DNA of 64,000 nt from Gemmatimonadota bacterium (GCA_016713435.1 JADJPD010000001.1:558001-622000); one strand, 5' to 3'. Numbered from the stretch's first letter, positions 26,034 to 35,316 are shown. The notes: generated by a model not told the origin, from the letters alone. Program-made: numbers and translations.

Positions 26034-26789
26034 CTAGAACGTCGCCGCGATCCCGAGCCGCCCCGGCTCGAGCAGGAACCGCGGCCCGCCCACGCCAAAG
26101 ACCCGCAGCCGCCCGTTGATCACCTTGGCGCTCACCACCCCGATGGCCGCCCCGGTCACCACGTCGGAGAGCCAGTGGCGGTTGTCGTTCACCCGGGACC
26201 AGGCGGTCAGCGTCGCCGCGCCGTAGAGCACCACCGTGACCGGCAGCGAATTCACCTCATCACTGACACTCGCGGCCAGCGCGAAGGCCATCGTGGTGTG
26301 CCCGCTGGGCCAGCTGTCCTGGCCGCCGAGGGGAGAGAAGTCGTAGGCGCCCTGGCCGCCGTTGGGGCGGCGCCGTCCCACCACCGGCTTGATCAGGTTG
26401 GTGACGAGCCCCGCCACCAGGAGGCTCCCGGCCATCCGCCCCCCGGCCCGGGTCACCGCAGGCTTCCCCGCCACCAGCCCGACCGCCACCGTGCCGAGCA
26501 CCACGGGCAGGTAGGCCACCGGCTCGCCGAAGTGCTTGACGGCGCGCGCCAGGTCGTCGCCGCCGGCGGTGCGGTGGTCCTGCAGGGCGTCGCGGAGCGG
26601 CTCGTCCACCACGGACAGCAGCGCCACGGCGCCGATCCCGAGCCCCACGGGCACGAGGCCAAGGGAGGGCGGCGGGCGCCGGACGGCCACGGCGGCCGGG
26701 GGCGCCGGCGCCCCGGCGGGGACCGCTTGGGCGTTCAGGGTTCCGGCAGCAAGCAGGGGCACAATGAAGAGGCGGCGAGCGTTGCGCAT
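26034..26789 (-). CDS. PAP2-family membrane phosphatase
   Basis: This 251-residue protein has an N-terminal export signal (MRNARRLFIVPLLAAGTLNAQA) and several hydrophobic segments. The three phosphatase motifs are complete: KPVVGRRRPN (K-x6-RP), PSGHTT, and SRVNDNRHWLSD. Such enzymes dephosphorylate phosphatidate, undecaprenyl pyrophosphate or related lipids on the periplasmic side. Substrate assignment is not possible from sequence. It is divergent from a small lipoprotein gene. Confidence 0.93.
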   Translation of the reverse strand: MRNARRLFIVPLLAAGTLNAQAVPAGAPAPPAAVAVRRPPPSLGLVPVGLGIGAVALLSVVDEPLRDALQDHRTAGGDDLARAVKHFGEPVAYLPVVLGTVAVGLVAGKPAVTRAGGRMAGSLLVAGLVTNLIKPVVGRRRPNGGQGAYDFSPLGGQDSWPSGHTTMAFALAASVSDEVNSLPVTVVLYGAATLTAWSRVNDNRHWLSDVVTGAAIGVVSAKVINGRLRVFGVGGPRFLLEPGRLGIAATF

Positions 26790-26836
26790 GGGCCCGGGGA
26801 GAGGGTAGTTTCGTGCGTCCCGTACCCCATCATTAT

Positions 26837-27214
26837 ATGCGCTTCGCCCGTTCCGCCGCCGTCGCCCTCTCGCTCCTGGTGCTCACCGGGGCGTGCCGCG
26901 ACTACCAGTTCACCCGGCACGTCGCCAGCCAGGACGGCCTCGTGGCCGCCGACAAGTTCGCCACCTACGGCCGCGAGCAGGCCATCAGCGTGGCGATCGG
27001 GCGGGAGTTCGGGCGGCCCTACAACTCGGGGCCCGAGAAGCAGGTGGAGGTGGCGATCACCTACGCCAAGAACAAGTTCAACGCCGACATCACCGACATC
27101 AGCGGCGACCCCCAGAGCAACCGCATCGTGGTGACGTTCAAGAGCGGCTGGCGCGTGGCCATCGTCCCCATCGACGACGGCAAGACCGGGGACGAGACGA
27201 CAATTCCGTCTTGA
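26837..27214 (+). CDS. Small lipoprotein-like exported protein
   Basis: The 125-residue product starts MRFARSAAVALSLLVLTGAC, a signal peptide with a Cys where a lipobox would end, although Thr at -3 is not ideal. The mature part is mixed alpha/beta with no known domain. A promoter TTGCGC-N18-TAGTTT lies just upstream (about 26780-26809). An earlier GTG at 26813 is possible but would lengthen the signal peptide. The function is unknown. Confidence 0.75.
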   Translation: MRFARSAAVALSLLVLTGACRDYQFTRHVASQDGLVAADKFATYGREQAISVAIGREFGRPYNSGPEKQVEVAITYAKNKFNADITDISGDPQSNRIVVTFKSGWRVAIVPIDDGKTGDETTIPS

Positions 27215-27243
27215 TCCACGGAGTACCGCGCGGGATTCCGGGT

Positions 27244-27360
27244 GGGGCCGACCACGGTCGGCCCCTACGACGTTAAGCCACCGGGATCGGGCGTCCCCGA
27301 CCTTTGCTACACGCGATCCCGCCAGCCCCCACGTCGTAGGGGCCGACCGTGGTCGGCCCG
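27244..27360. repeat. Inverted doublet of GTAGGGGCCGACC palindromes
   Basis: Two 30-base copies, 27244-27273 and 27331-27360, are inverted relative to each other with one mismatch and a 57-base spacer. Each is itself a palindrome around CCGACC-N2-GGTCGG. They fill the gap between the lipoprotein gene and cutA. The layout is like REP doublets mobilised by RAYT transposases; none is encoded here. Confidence 0.8.
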
Positions 27361-27392
27361 CCTCCCCCGTCCCCGACCAAGGAATCCCCGCG

Positions 27393-27707
27393 ATGATCAT
27401 CGTGACCACCACGTGGCCCACCGAGGCCGACGCCGAGCGCGCCGCCCTGGCGGTCGTGGCGGAGCGGCTGGCCGCCTGCGCCCAGGTGACGGGGCCGATC
27501 CGGAGCGTGTTCCGCTGGGAGGGAAAGGTGGACCGGGCCACCGAGTGGTACTGCCACCTCAAGACCACCGCCGAGCGCTTCCCCGCCCTCGAGGCGCGGC
27601 TCCGCGCGCTCCACCCCTACGACGTCCCCGAGATCGTCGCCGTCCCGCTCGTCGCGGGGAGCCAGGCCTACCTTGCCTGGCTTCACGACGCAGTCCGCGA
27701 CGGCTGA
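27393..27707 (+). CDS. cutA: CutA1 divalent-ion tolerance protein
   Basis: The protein has 104 residues, the normal CutA size. Family marks are VTTTWPTEADAERAA at the start, LAACAQV, the WEGKVDRATEWYCHLKTT strand-helix region, and the conserved HPYDVPEIVA motif near the C-terminus. CutA forms trimers with a ferredoxin-like fold and binds divalent copper; its physiological role remains uncertain. It is a lone gene between two repeat regions. Confidence 0.95.
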   Translation: MIIVTTTWPTEADAERAALAVVAERLAACAQVTGPIRSVFRWEGKVDRATEWYCHLKTTAERFPALEARLRALHPYDVPEIVAVPLVAGSQAYLAWLHDAVRDG

Positions 27708-27708
27708 A

Positions 27709-28155
27709 CACCCCCTTTTTTCGGCGTCCACCCATTCCTGCGGACGCGGCACCCGTTCCTTCTTGGGGGAAACCATATAGGTCCGGCGGGAAATCATCTT
27801 TTTTCGCCGCCGATCATCTGTGGTGGCTGCGCACCATCCTTCTTTCGCCGCCAATCATCTTGTTGTCGCAGCCCATCATCTTTCCTGGCCGCCCACCCGT
27901 TCTGCCGGGCGGCGCACCGATTCTGTCCTTAAGGGAAACCATATAGTTCAGGCGGGAGATCTTCTTTTTTCGGCGCCAACCATCTAATGCGGACGGACAC
28001 CCGTTCAGGATCCCCAGGGATCATCTTCTCTGGGCGGGAAACCCGTTCCCCGGGCGCGCCAAACGCCAGTCGCCGACGCCCGCCTCATCCAACCGATGCA
28101 GGCCTCATCTAGCAGCCACGAGAATCAACTAATGGCCACACCCCTCTTCTAACAC
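27709..28155. repeat. Degenerate tandem array, period about 20 nt
   Basis: About twenty units of 19-22 bases follow one another after cutA. Each starts with ATCATCT or CACCCGTTC and ends in a GC block such as CGCCGCC. Two units are longer and both contain GGGAAACCATATAG (27768-27781 and 27933-27946). No frame gives a plausible protein, and base composition swings from T-runs to GC blocks unlike any neighbouring region. The function is unknown. Confidence 0.65.
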
Positions 28156-28176
28156 CCCCCCGCACCTCCCCCGGAC

Positions 28177-28221
28177 CCCCTCTGCGGCCCTCCGCGTCTC
28201 CGCGCCTCTGCGGTGAACCCT
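28177..28221. repeat. Third CTCTGCG-type repeat, single arm
   Basis: CTCTGCGGCCCTCCGCGTC and CTCCGCGCCTCTGCGGTGA match the arms of the repeat at 18506-18560. Only one arm is present, just downstream of the minus-strand JAB gene. Confidence 0.65.
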
Positions 28222-28249
28222 CACGAAGCCCACCCCACAGCACCGAGCC

Positions 28250-28852
28250 TCACCGCACCACCACGGCCACCGGGTGCAGTACCGATCCCGCCGCCGTCCG
28301 CCCCGCCGCGTCCACCGAGTCCGCCTCCCAGATCACCAGCGCCACCGCATCGTCGCTGCCCTCGAAGCTGCGGAGGTCCTGCGGCGCCAGGAAGCGCTGC
28401 TTGGTGGGCAGGTTCTGCGCGTCGGCCAGGTAGGGATGAGTGTGGAAGGTGCCGACGTAGCGGGCGAGGCCGGAGCAGTCGCCGGTGACGGCGGTCATGA
28501 GGCGCTTCATGTTGCGGGCGGGCACCCAGCCGTCCACGGCCACGGTGTCACCGCGCCGCTCCCCCTGAAGGCAGCCGAGGAACTCGCGCTGGGTGGGGCG
28601 GACGGTGCCGAGGTTGCGCTCCATCCAGTTGAGGTCGGCGAGCTCGTTCCAGTGCTCGTTGGCGCGGGTCCAGATGGCGCTCATGGAGTCGAGCACCGGG
28701 CGGGCGAGGACGATCGTGACCGTGGTGTCGGCGCGGGCGAACGGCGCTTACGCCGGCCGCGCCGGCGGGAGGAGGCCGAGGAGCGGCGGCAGCACGAGCG
28801 CGAGCCCGGCCAGGGCGGCGCGGCGGCGGTGCGGAATGGCGTCAGGAGGCAT
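28250..28852 (-). pseudogene. JAB/MPN-type metalloprotease-like exported protein with in-frame stop
   Basis: From ATG 28852 the frame gives a 34-residue signal peptide (RRRAALAGLALVLPPLLGLL) and then TAA at codon 35, exactly at the expected cleavage site after ARPA. The same frame then continues for 165 residues to 28250 and contains a JAMM-like GTFHTHPYLAD segment with APQDLRSF where S-x2-D would be, plus a candidate upstream Glu. CAA to TAA would explain the stop. A TATCAT box six bases before the ATG supports that start. Without it, translation could begin at GTG 28696 as a cytoplasmic form of 148 residues. Confidence 0.65.
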
Positions 28853-28880
28853 GCCCCGATGATACCCGGCTCCTTCCACT

Positions 28881-28908
28881 TTGACACCACCGGTCCGGCC
28901 CCTACGTT
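28881..28908 (+). promoter_or_regulatory. Promoter of Yip1-type gene
   Basis: TTGACA (28881-28886) and TACGTT (28903-28908) are 16 bases apart, 53 bases before the ATG at 28962. The -35 box is a perfect consensus. Confidence 0.65.
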
Positions 28909-28961
28909 CTGCAGTGCCGACCGGCGCCCTCCGCCGCCGGCTTCCCCTGACCTGGACGGCC

Positions 28962-29690
28962 ATGACGCTCCCGACCTTCACGAAGGAAGCCCCGCCCTCG
29001 GTGTTCGAGGACCTGTTCGAGATCTTCTACGCGCCGCGCAAGGTGTTCGAGCGGCGGCGGGAGACGCCGGCGTTCGGGGTGGCGCTGCTGGTGTTCGTGG
29101 GGCTGCTGGTGGGGCTGACCCTGGCGTTCAAGGGGCTGTCCGAGCCGGTGATCGACGCGGAGTTCCAGCGGGGCATGGCCAAGGCGATGCGCCAGAATCC
29201 CCAGCTCACGCAGGAGCAGATGCTGGCGGGGAAGGCCTGGGTGCAGAAGTTCCAGGTGTTCCTCGTGGCCGGCTACGCGCTGCTGGCGCCGCTGCTGCTC
29301 GGCCTGGCGCTCTGGCTGGTGGGCAAGGTGATGGACAGCAAGGCGGACCTCGAGCAGGCCATGATGGTGGCCACGTACGCCATGTTCCCGCGGGTGCTGG
29401 AGTCCATCCTCGGCGCCGTCCAGCTGCTCCTCCTGCCTGACACGGCCATCACCAGCCGCTACAGCACCAGCTTCGGGATCGGGCGGTTCCTCGACCCGGC
29501 CACCACGTCCGACTTCGTGCTCGGGGCGCTGGGCCGGGTGGACCTCTTCACCCTCTGGGTGACGGCGCTGCTGGCCATCGGGATGATGGTGATGGGCCGG
29601 CTCTCGGCGGGGCGTGCTGCGGCGGTCGGGGCCATGATGTGGGTGGTGGGGCTCGCGCCGCTGGTGCCGGCGCTGTTCCAGGGAGGCTGA
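28962..29690 (+). CDS. Yip1-family polytopic membrane protein
   Basis: The protein has 242 residues with a cytoplasmic N-terminus containing IFYAPRKVFERRRETPAF, the usual opening of bacterial Yip1-domain proteins, followed by about five membrane helices. The role of this family in bacteria is unknown. It has its own promoter, is divergent from the JAB gene, and is followed by strong inverted repeats. A longer start at 28881 is unlikely because it would overlap the promoter. Confidence 0.85.
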   Translation: MTLPTFTKEAPPSVFEDLFEIFYAPRKVFERRRETPAFGVALLVFVGLLVGLTLAFKGLSEPVIDAEFQRGMAKAMRQNPQLTQEQMLAGKAWVQKFQVFLVAGYALLAPLLLGLALWLVGKVMDSKADLEQAMMVATYAMFPRVLESILGAVQLLLLPDTAITSRYSTSFGIGRFLDPATTSDFVLGALGRVDLFTLWVTALLAIGMMVMGRLSAGRAAAVGAMMWVVGLAPLVPALFQGG

Positions 29691-29697
29691 TCGCATT

Positions 29698-29825
29698 CGA
29701 GCGCTCGCTGAAGCGAGCGCTCGGCACCCTCAAGTCCTGAAGGACTCGCGTCCCCCGCCCTTCCCCCAGGCCCGGGACGCGAGGCCTTCAGGACGTCTGC
29801 TGTTCACCACTCGCTTCAGCGAGCG
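29698..29825. repeat. Nested REP-like hairpins between converging genes
   Basis: A 12-bp stem (29698-29723) is followed by 21-base arms GTCCTGAAGGACTCGCGTCCC-like (29734-29754 and 29774-29794, one mismatch) and by CTCGCTTCAGCGAGCG (29810-29825), which echoes the first hairpin in inverse order. The CTGAAG loop core is shared with 35002-35021. It probably ends transcription from both sides. Confidence 0.65.
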
Positions 29826-29855
29826 GACCACGAACCGCTCCCCCCACCCCCACCA

Positions 29856-30293
29856 TCAGTCGATCCGCACCACCCGCCGCAGTTCCGCCACCAGCGAACT
29901 CCCCTCCCCCCGCCAGCTGTCCCAGGTGAGCGCGCAGGGATCCTCAAAGGGCACGGGCGGGTGGCCGCCGCCACCCAGGATCTCGTGCAGCATCTCGTGC
30001 CGGACCACCAGGGGTGACGTGATCCAGGCCTCGGCGATGTAGATGCGGTGGTTGGTTTCCCACCGGCCGAGGCAGGTGCCGCCGGGGCACGCGAAGGACT
30101 CGCCGGGGACCACGAACCACTGGATGCGGTCGAAGTTGCCCTGGCGGCCGCTGCAGGCGACGTCCTCGTCCCACCAGGCGCGCATCTGGGCGGTGGGGAG
30201 GTAAGGGCTGTATTCGTCGGGTTCGAACCGGCTGCAGCCGCTCGCGCCGGCAGCGAGCAGGATGCCCGCCAGGATGCCTGCCTTGCGCCACAT
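29856..30293 (-). CDS. Small lipoprotein with HExxH motif
   Basis: The 145-residue product has a signal peptide ending GASGC, a plausible lipobox, so it is probably anchored at the cell surface or in the periplasm. The motif VVRHEMLHEILGGGGH is an HExxH zinc site with a further His eight residues on. Four other Cys in the mature part could form disulfides. The protein is much shorter than typical metalloproteases, so a degenerate or minimal peptidase is possible. I do not recognise the family. Confidence 0.75.
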   Translation of the reverse strand: MWRKAGILAGILLAAGASGCSRFEPDEYSPYLPTAQMRAWWDEDVACSGRQGNFDRIQWFVVPGESFACPGGTCLGRWETNHRIYIAEAWITSPLVVRHEMLHEILGGGGHPPVPFEDPCALTWDSWRGEGSSLVAELRRVVRID

Positions 30294-30467
30294 GGGACCG
30301 GAACCCGCGCGCAGGGCGCGGTGGCCCCGGCCCTAGGGGGGAGGGCGGGGTTCTCCCGCAGTATCGGCGGCGGCCCGGCCCACCTGAGTGTCACACCCCG
30401 GCCACCGCCCAGCCTCGTGACAGGCGCCCGCCCGCCAGCCTCAATTCCGGCCCGTCAGCTCCCTGTC

Positions 30468-30522
30468 GCCTGACGATCCCTGTCAGGCTGGACTTGCCCG
30501 CCTTTCCGCCATGCCGTACCTT
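30468..30522 (+). promoter_or_regulatory. Promoter and possible operator of the SARP/AAA regulator
   Basis: TTGCCC (30494-30499) and TACCTT (30517-30522) are 17 bases apart. The perfect inverted repeat GCCTGAC-N7-GTCAGGC (30468-30488) ends five bases before the -35 box; GTGACAGG near 30416 and CCTGACAG near 30541 repeat its core. This could be a site for autoregulation by the encoded regulator. Confidence 0.5.
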
Positions 30523-30580
30523 GCTGCACCCGGCGGGCGGCCTGACAGTGCCCACCCGCCCGCCCCTGGCACCCCGCCCC

Positions 30581-33500
30581 ATGACCAGCCCGCCGTCCGG
30601 CCCCGCGCCGTTCGCGTTGCGCACGCTCGGCTCCGCCGCGCTCCTCGGCGCGGACGGCGGCGTGGTGCTGGGCCCGGGGAAGCCGCTCGCGCTCCTGGCC
30701 TACCTGGCCCTGGAGCCCCGCCGCAGCGCCACCCGCGACCACCTGCTGGACCTGCTCTGGGGCGACCTCGACCCGGAGAAGGCGCGCCACGCCCTGCGGC
30801 AGACGCTCTGGTACCTGAAGCAGGTGCTCGGGCCCGACGCGCTGGCCGCCACGCGCGGGGAGGTCACGCTGGCGCTGCCGCTCGCCACCGACGTGGAGCG
30901 GTTCCTGGCGGCGGTGGGCGCCGGGGAGCTGGAGCCGGCCACCATGCTCTACACCGGGAGTTTCCTCGGGGAGTTCGCCGTGCCGGGCGGCGTGGAATTC
31001 GAGCACTGGGCCGACATCGAGCGGCAGCGCAACCGGGCCGCCTTCCTCTCGGCGGCGGACGCCCTGGTGCGCCGGCAGCTGGCCACGGGCCGGCATCGTG
31101 AGGCGCAGCAGCTGGCCCGCCGGGCCCGCGACGAGGCCCGCGGCAACGAGGCCGCCTGGCGCCTCCTCCTCGAGGCCCACGCCCAGGCCGGCGACCACCT
31201 GGGCTTCAGCATGGAGGCCTCGAGCCTGGCGGTGCTGTGCGCGGCCGAGGGCCGCGAGCCGGAGCCGGCCACCCGGGCCCTGCTCCGGCGGCTGGAGCGG
31301 CAGGAGCAGGTGGCGGATCCCGCGGGCGCGGCCCGCACCCTGACAGCGGAGCTGGTGGGGCGGGAGCGCGAGTTCGCGGTCCTGGTGCAGGCCTGGCAGG
31401 AGCTGGGGCAGGGCGGCCGGCACGTGCACGTCACGGCCCCGGCCGGACTCGGCAAGACCCGGCTGCTGCACGACCTGCACGAGCGGCTGCGCAGCCTCGG
31501 GGCGCGAGTGCTCCTCCTCCGCGCCAATCCCGGCGAAGGGAGCATCGGGTACGCCTTCCTGGGGCGCCTCGCCACGGAGCTGGCCACCTTGCCAGGCGCC
31601 GCGGCCGTCTCTCCCGCCTCGGCGGGAACGCTGGTGGCGCTCTCGCCGCTCCTCTCCAGCCGCTACGCCGCCACGCCCGACGCGGCCGCCGGGGAGGAGG
31701 CGCTCCGCCGCCGCGCCGCCGCCCTGGCCGAGCTGCTGGCCGTGGTGAGCGACGAGCGCCCGGTGGCCGTCCTCCTCGACGACGCGCACTGGCTCGACGC
31801 CGCCTCACGCAGCGCCCTCCGGAGCGTGCTCGAACGCCTGGCCGACACGCGGGCCCTGGTGATCACGGCGAGCCGCCTGAGCGGCCCGGCCAGCATGGCG
31901 GCCGACGGAGCGCTGGTCCTCCCGCTCCACCCCCTCAGCGCCGCCCAGGTGCTGGCGCTGGTGGGCAGCCTTGGGAGCGTGCCGGCGGCGCCGTGGGGGC
32001 AGCAGCTGCCGGCGGCGCTGGCGCGGGCCACCGGCGGCTCGCCGCTGCTCATCCTGGAGACGCTGCAGCTGGCGCTCGAGGCGGGGTGGCTGGGGCTCGG
32101 CGACGGTGCGTGGAGCTGCCCGGACCCCGCCGGCCTGGCGCGGCGGCTCGGCGAGGGCAGCGCCATCCGCCACCGGGTGACGCAGCTCGAGCACCCCGCC
32201 AGGCTCACGCTGCTCGCGCTGGCCCTCGCCGGCACCCCGCTGCCGGCCCACCTGGTGGCCCCGGCCACCGGGCTCGCCCCCGAGGCCGCCGAGGCGGCGC
32301 TCGCCGCGCTGGAGCAGCGCGGCCTGGTGACGCGCGCCGGCGACCACTTCCAGCCCGCCCACGACGAGATCGCCGCCGCCAGCCAGGACCTGGCCGATGC
32401 GGGAAGCGTGGCCGACCTGCACGCCGGCCTGGGCCGCACACTGGCCGGGGCCCGCCGCGCCGAGCTCACCGACCTGGCGCGTGCGGGCCGCCACCTTCAC
32501 CTGGCCAGCCGGCACGCCGAACTGGTGGGCGTCTTCAGCCGCTACCTCCGCCGCCTCCGTGCCCAGGGCGACGGGCGGCGGGTGGTGGCCGTCGCCTACG
32601 AGTTCCTCGGGGAGGGGACGCCGCACGATGAGGTGGCGGCGCTCGTGCGGCGGCTGCCGCTGGTCACGCGGGTGCTCCGGAGTTCGGTGCGTGGGGCGGT
32701 GACGGCGGGGATGCTGGCCCTGCTGCTGGCGGTGCTCGCCTTCGTGGTCTTCCGGCCCGAACCGGCGACGCTGGCGGTCGTCGCCGTGGAGGTCGATCCG
32801 GCCGGTCGCTGGCACTACGCCGGCACTGACCTGACCGCCCGGACCTGGGCCACCACGGGGAGCCGCTCCCGCTCGAGCCTGTGGACCTCCCCGACATCCC
32901 GCCCCGGCTCCTGTCGTTCTCTGATGGAGCGCCGCAATCCGTCGTCCCGGCGCCGGATTTCCGGAGCCTGGCCTTCTCGGTGACCCGCACCAAGGAGGTG
33001 GACACCGGCATCATCGACCTGTACATCGCGCGCGGTGGCGCCGCGCGGCGCCTGACGTGGACCCGGCGGGACGACGCGCCCACCATGTGGTCCCCGGACG
33101 GCCAGTCCCTGGCCGGCATCTCGGCCCGCTGGAGTCCTCCCGACCGGGACGACTACGACGTGGTGCTCTGGGACACCGCCACCGGCATCCCCACGCGCCT
33201 CACGTACACTACCGACGCCGACCTCAGCCCGGAGTGGGCGCCGGACGGGCAGCGCATCGGGTTCCTGCGGCAGTGGAAGGAGCTCGAGCGTCCCGCCTCG
33301 TTCTGCTGGATCCGCCCCGCGCCGGGGCAGGTCCCGAGGTGCATCGAGCCGCAGAACGCCGAGCTCACCAACATCGCCGGGTGGATCGACGCCGAGACGG
33401 TGAGTGCGCGAGTTGACTCCCTCGGCACCACCATCGGCGTGGTGCTCGACGTGACCACCGGCCAGTGGCGCCGTCGGGATGCCCGGCTGGACCGCGGGCC

Positions 33501-34659
33501 CCTTGCCAGCCCCCGGGGGGAGGCCGAACTCACCGCGAGGGTGGGAAGCCCCGGCGGGCCCCGCAGCTGGGAACTCCGGCCGACGGGGCGGCCCGACGCG
33601 GCCCGGATGCTGGTTGCCTCACGCCCAGGCCATCGCATCATCGGGGTGTACTGGCAGGACCGGACGGCTTGGCGGCCGTTCCTCGATTCGCTCGTCTTCA
33701 CCAATGCGTCCGCCACGCTCGCGCGCGGCGGCGTCATGCGCCTCGGTGTGGCCGGGCGGGACGGCCACGGGCAGGACATCCCAATCCGGGTTCCGCTCGA
33801 CTGGAAGAGCAGCAACCCCGGCGTGCTGCGCGTGTCCGAGGGAGGTACCCTGGAGGCGCTGGCCCTGGGCACCGCGACGATCACCGCGGAGATCCCAGGG
33901 TGGCGCCAGGTGTCCACCGTCATCCGGGTCACGGAGTCCATCTATTCTCCGCTCCTCACTGAGACGTGGGACGACACCTGGACCAGCCGCTGGGAGGCCG
34001 CCGGCGCGCCAGCGCCTCGCGTGGTGCCCGGGCCTGGCGGGATCCGTGGCTTCCTCAACAATGGCGACGGATCCTACGCGAGCGGAGCGGTCTCGCGACA
34101 GCAGTGGGATCCCGGCGAGGGACTGGGCCTCGAGGCTCAGCTGCTGACACCCGTCACCGAAGCGCAGTTCCAGTTGCTGCAGGTTCACCTCGTCGAGCCG
34201 GATGAACGGCAACTCGCCGCCGAGCGCGAGCGCGGCCTGGGCGCAGCGCTCGCGCCGACCGCGATCAATCCCGCCGAAGCCTGTGGCGTCCTGTATCCCG
34301 CCGGCGAGGGGAACCTCGCCCTCAAGCGGCTGGGCTACACCCATGCAGGCAGCACGAGAACCGGACGAATCGGGCCCTGGGTTCGGCGCGCGGATCGCTG
34401 GTGGACCGTCCGCATCCAGCTGCTGCCTGACGGCCGCTGCGCCGTGGCGGTGAACGGCCACCCGGTCTGGCTGTCGGTGATGCCGCGGGCGTTGCACCGG
34501 CCGTGGCGCCTCGAGCTGGGCTTCGCGGCGCAGCGGGCGCTGATGCTGCACGGCCCCATGCGCGTCTGGCGCGGCGTGCCCACCGACATCGACTGGTCCG
34601 CGCTCGACACCCTGAACGGCCGCCCCCTCCCTCTGGACGAGGACCCAGCAGCACGGTAG
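30581..34659 (+). CDS. Membrane-spanning SARP/BTAD-AAA regulator with extracytoplasmic propeller, BIG2 and LamG-like parts (one frameshift)
   Basis: Reading across one missing base near 32838-32845, the product is about 1359 residues. In order: a SARP-type winged helix (about 8-95), a bacterial transcriptional activator (BTAD) helical domain (about 100-240), an AAA/NB-ARC-like ATPase with Walker A-like TAPAGLGKTRLL and VLLDDAHWLD, a helical region, one membrane helix (AVTAGMLALLLAVLAFVVF, about 705-725), then PD40/TolB-type propeller strands (SPDGQSLAGIS, APDGQRIGFLR), a BIG2-like domain (SSNPGVLRVSEGGTLEALALG) and a C-terminal concanavalin-like domain. The topology puts DNA binding inside and propeller outside, as in CadC-like one-component sensors. 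The ligand and targets are unknown. Two separate genes are the alternative, but the second frame lacks a proper start. Confidence 0.75.
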
Positions 34660-34724
34660 GCTCCACTCGTCGCGCGGCATGGGGCCGCGCGGCCGGTTCC
34701 CCCTCCAGCACCCCCGGGCTTCCG

Positions 34725-34994
34725 ATGAAGAAGGGCACCCTGATCACCCTCCTGGCCGTCGTGGGCTTCGGCTCGCTGCTGCTGTTCAACACGCTGAGCG
34801 CGCAGAAGGCCACCTGCACCGTCACCGTCAGCTACAACGGCCACACCAACACCGCCACCGCCTCCCACGAGAACGAAGCCGAGGCCAAGCGCTCGGCCCA
34901 GAACACCGCCTGCGGCCCCATCACCAGCGGGATGAACGACGCCATCGCCTGCGACCGGGTGGAACCCGACTCGGTGCGCTGCGAGACCCACTGA
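34725..34994 (+). CDS. Small exported Cys-containing protein
   Basis: The 89-residue protein begins with a signal or anchor helix (LITLLAVVGFGSLLLFNTL), and its mature part of about 62 residues holds four Cys, enough for two disulfides. The mature part is hydrophilic and Thr/Asn-rich. I recognise no family. It follows the SARP-type gene on the same strand by 65 bases, with a TAGGCT box in between. Confidence 0.65.
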   Translation: MKKGTLITLLAVVGFGSLLLFNTLSAQKATCTVTVSYNGHTNTATASHENEAEAKRSAQNTACGPITSGMNDAIACDRVEPDSVRCETH

Positions 34995-35001
34995 CCTCCA
35001 C

Positions 35002-35059
35002 GCCTCGGCTGAAGCCGAGGCTCGGCACGGCAAGCCCGGCGGGCAGGGCCCGCCGGGCT
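35002..35059 (+). terminator. Two hairpins after the small exported protein
   Basis: GCCTCGGCT/AGCCGAGGC (35002-35021) is followed by a perfect 12-bp stem AGCCCGGCGGGC/GCCCGCCGGGCT with loop AGG (35033-35059). There is no T-run. The first shares the CTGAAG core with the repeat at 29698. The rest of 35060-35316 shows nothing I can name. Confidence 0.5.
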
Positions 35060-35316
35060 CACTCTCCCGAAGCGCCCGGAAATCATCCCAGGCTGGCTGT
35101 CGAAGGTGCCGGTGCGGCGGGAGTGCTGCCGGGCGGTGGCGGGCGCCAGGCGCGCCGCTATTTCGGGCCCGGTTTCACATGGGTAACCCATTGTGAAACA
35201 AAGGGTTGGATGGATGCGTCGGATTCGGTGGCGTCTCCGGGGTGTGGCATCAAGGTTGCGTTCCTCGGGATGGGCACTGGAACAACGGGGTCGATCCTCC
35301 GATACAAGAGGATGCC

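Noticed and set aside
27242..27946. A 234-residue plus-strand frame covering cutA and part of the array
   Set aside because: It is out of frame with cutA and passes through palindromes and the degenerate array.
27709..28155. CRISPR array
   Set aside because: Units are degenerate throughout, about 20 nt with no unique spacers of 30 nt or so, and there are no cas genes.
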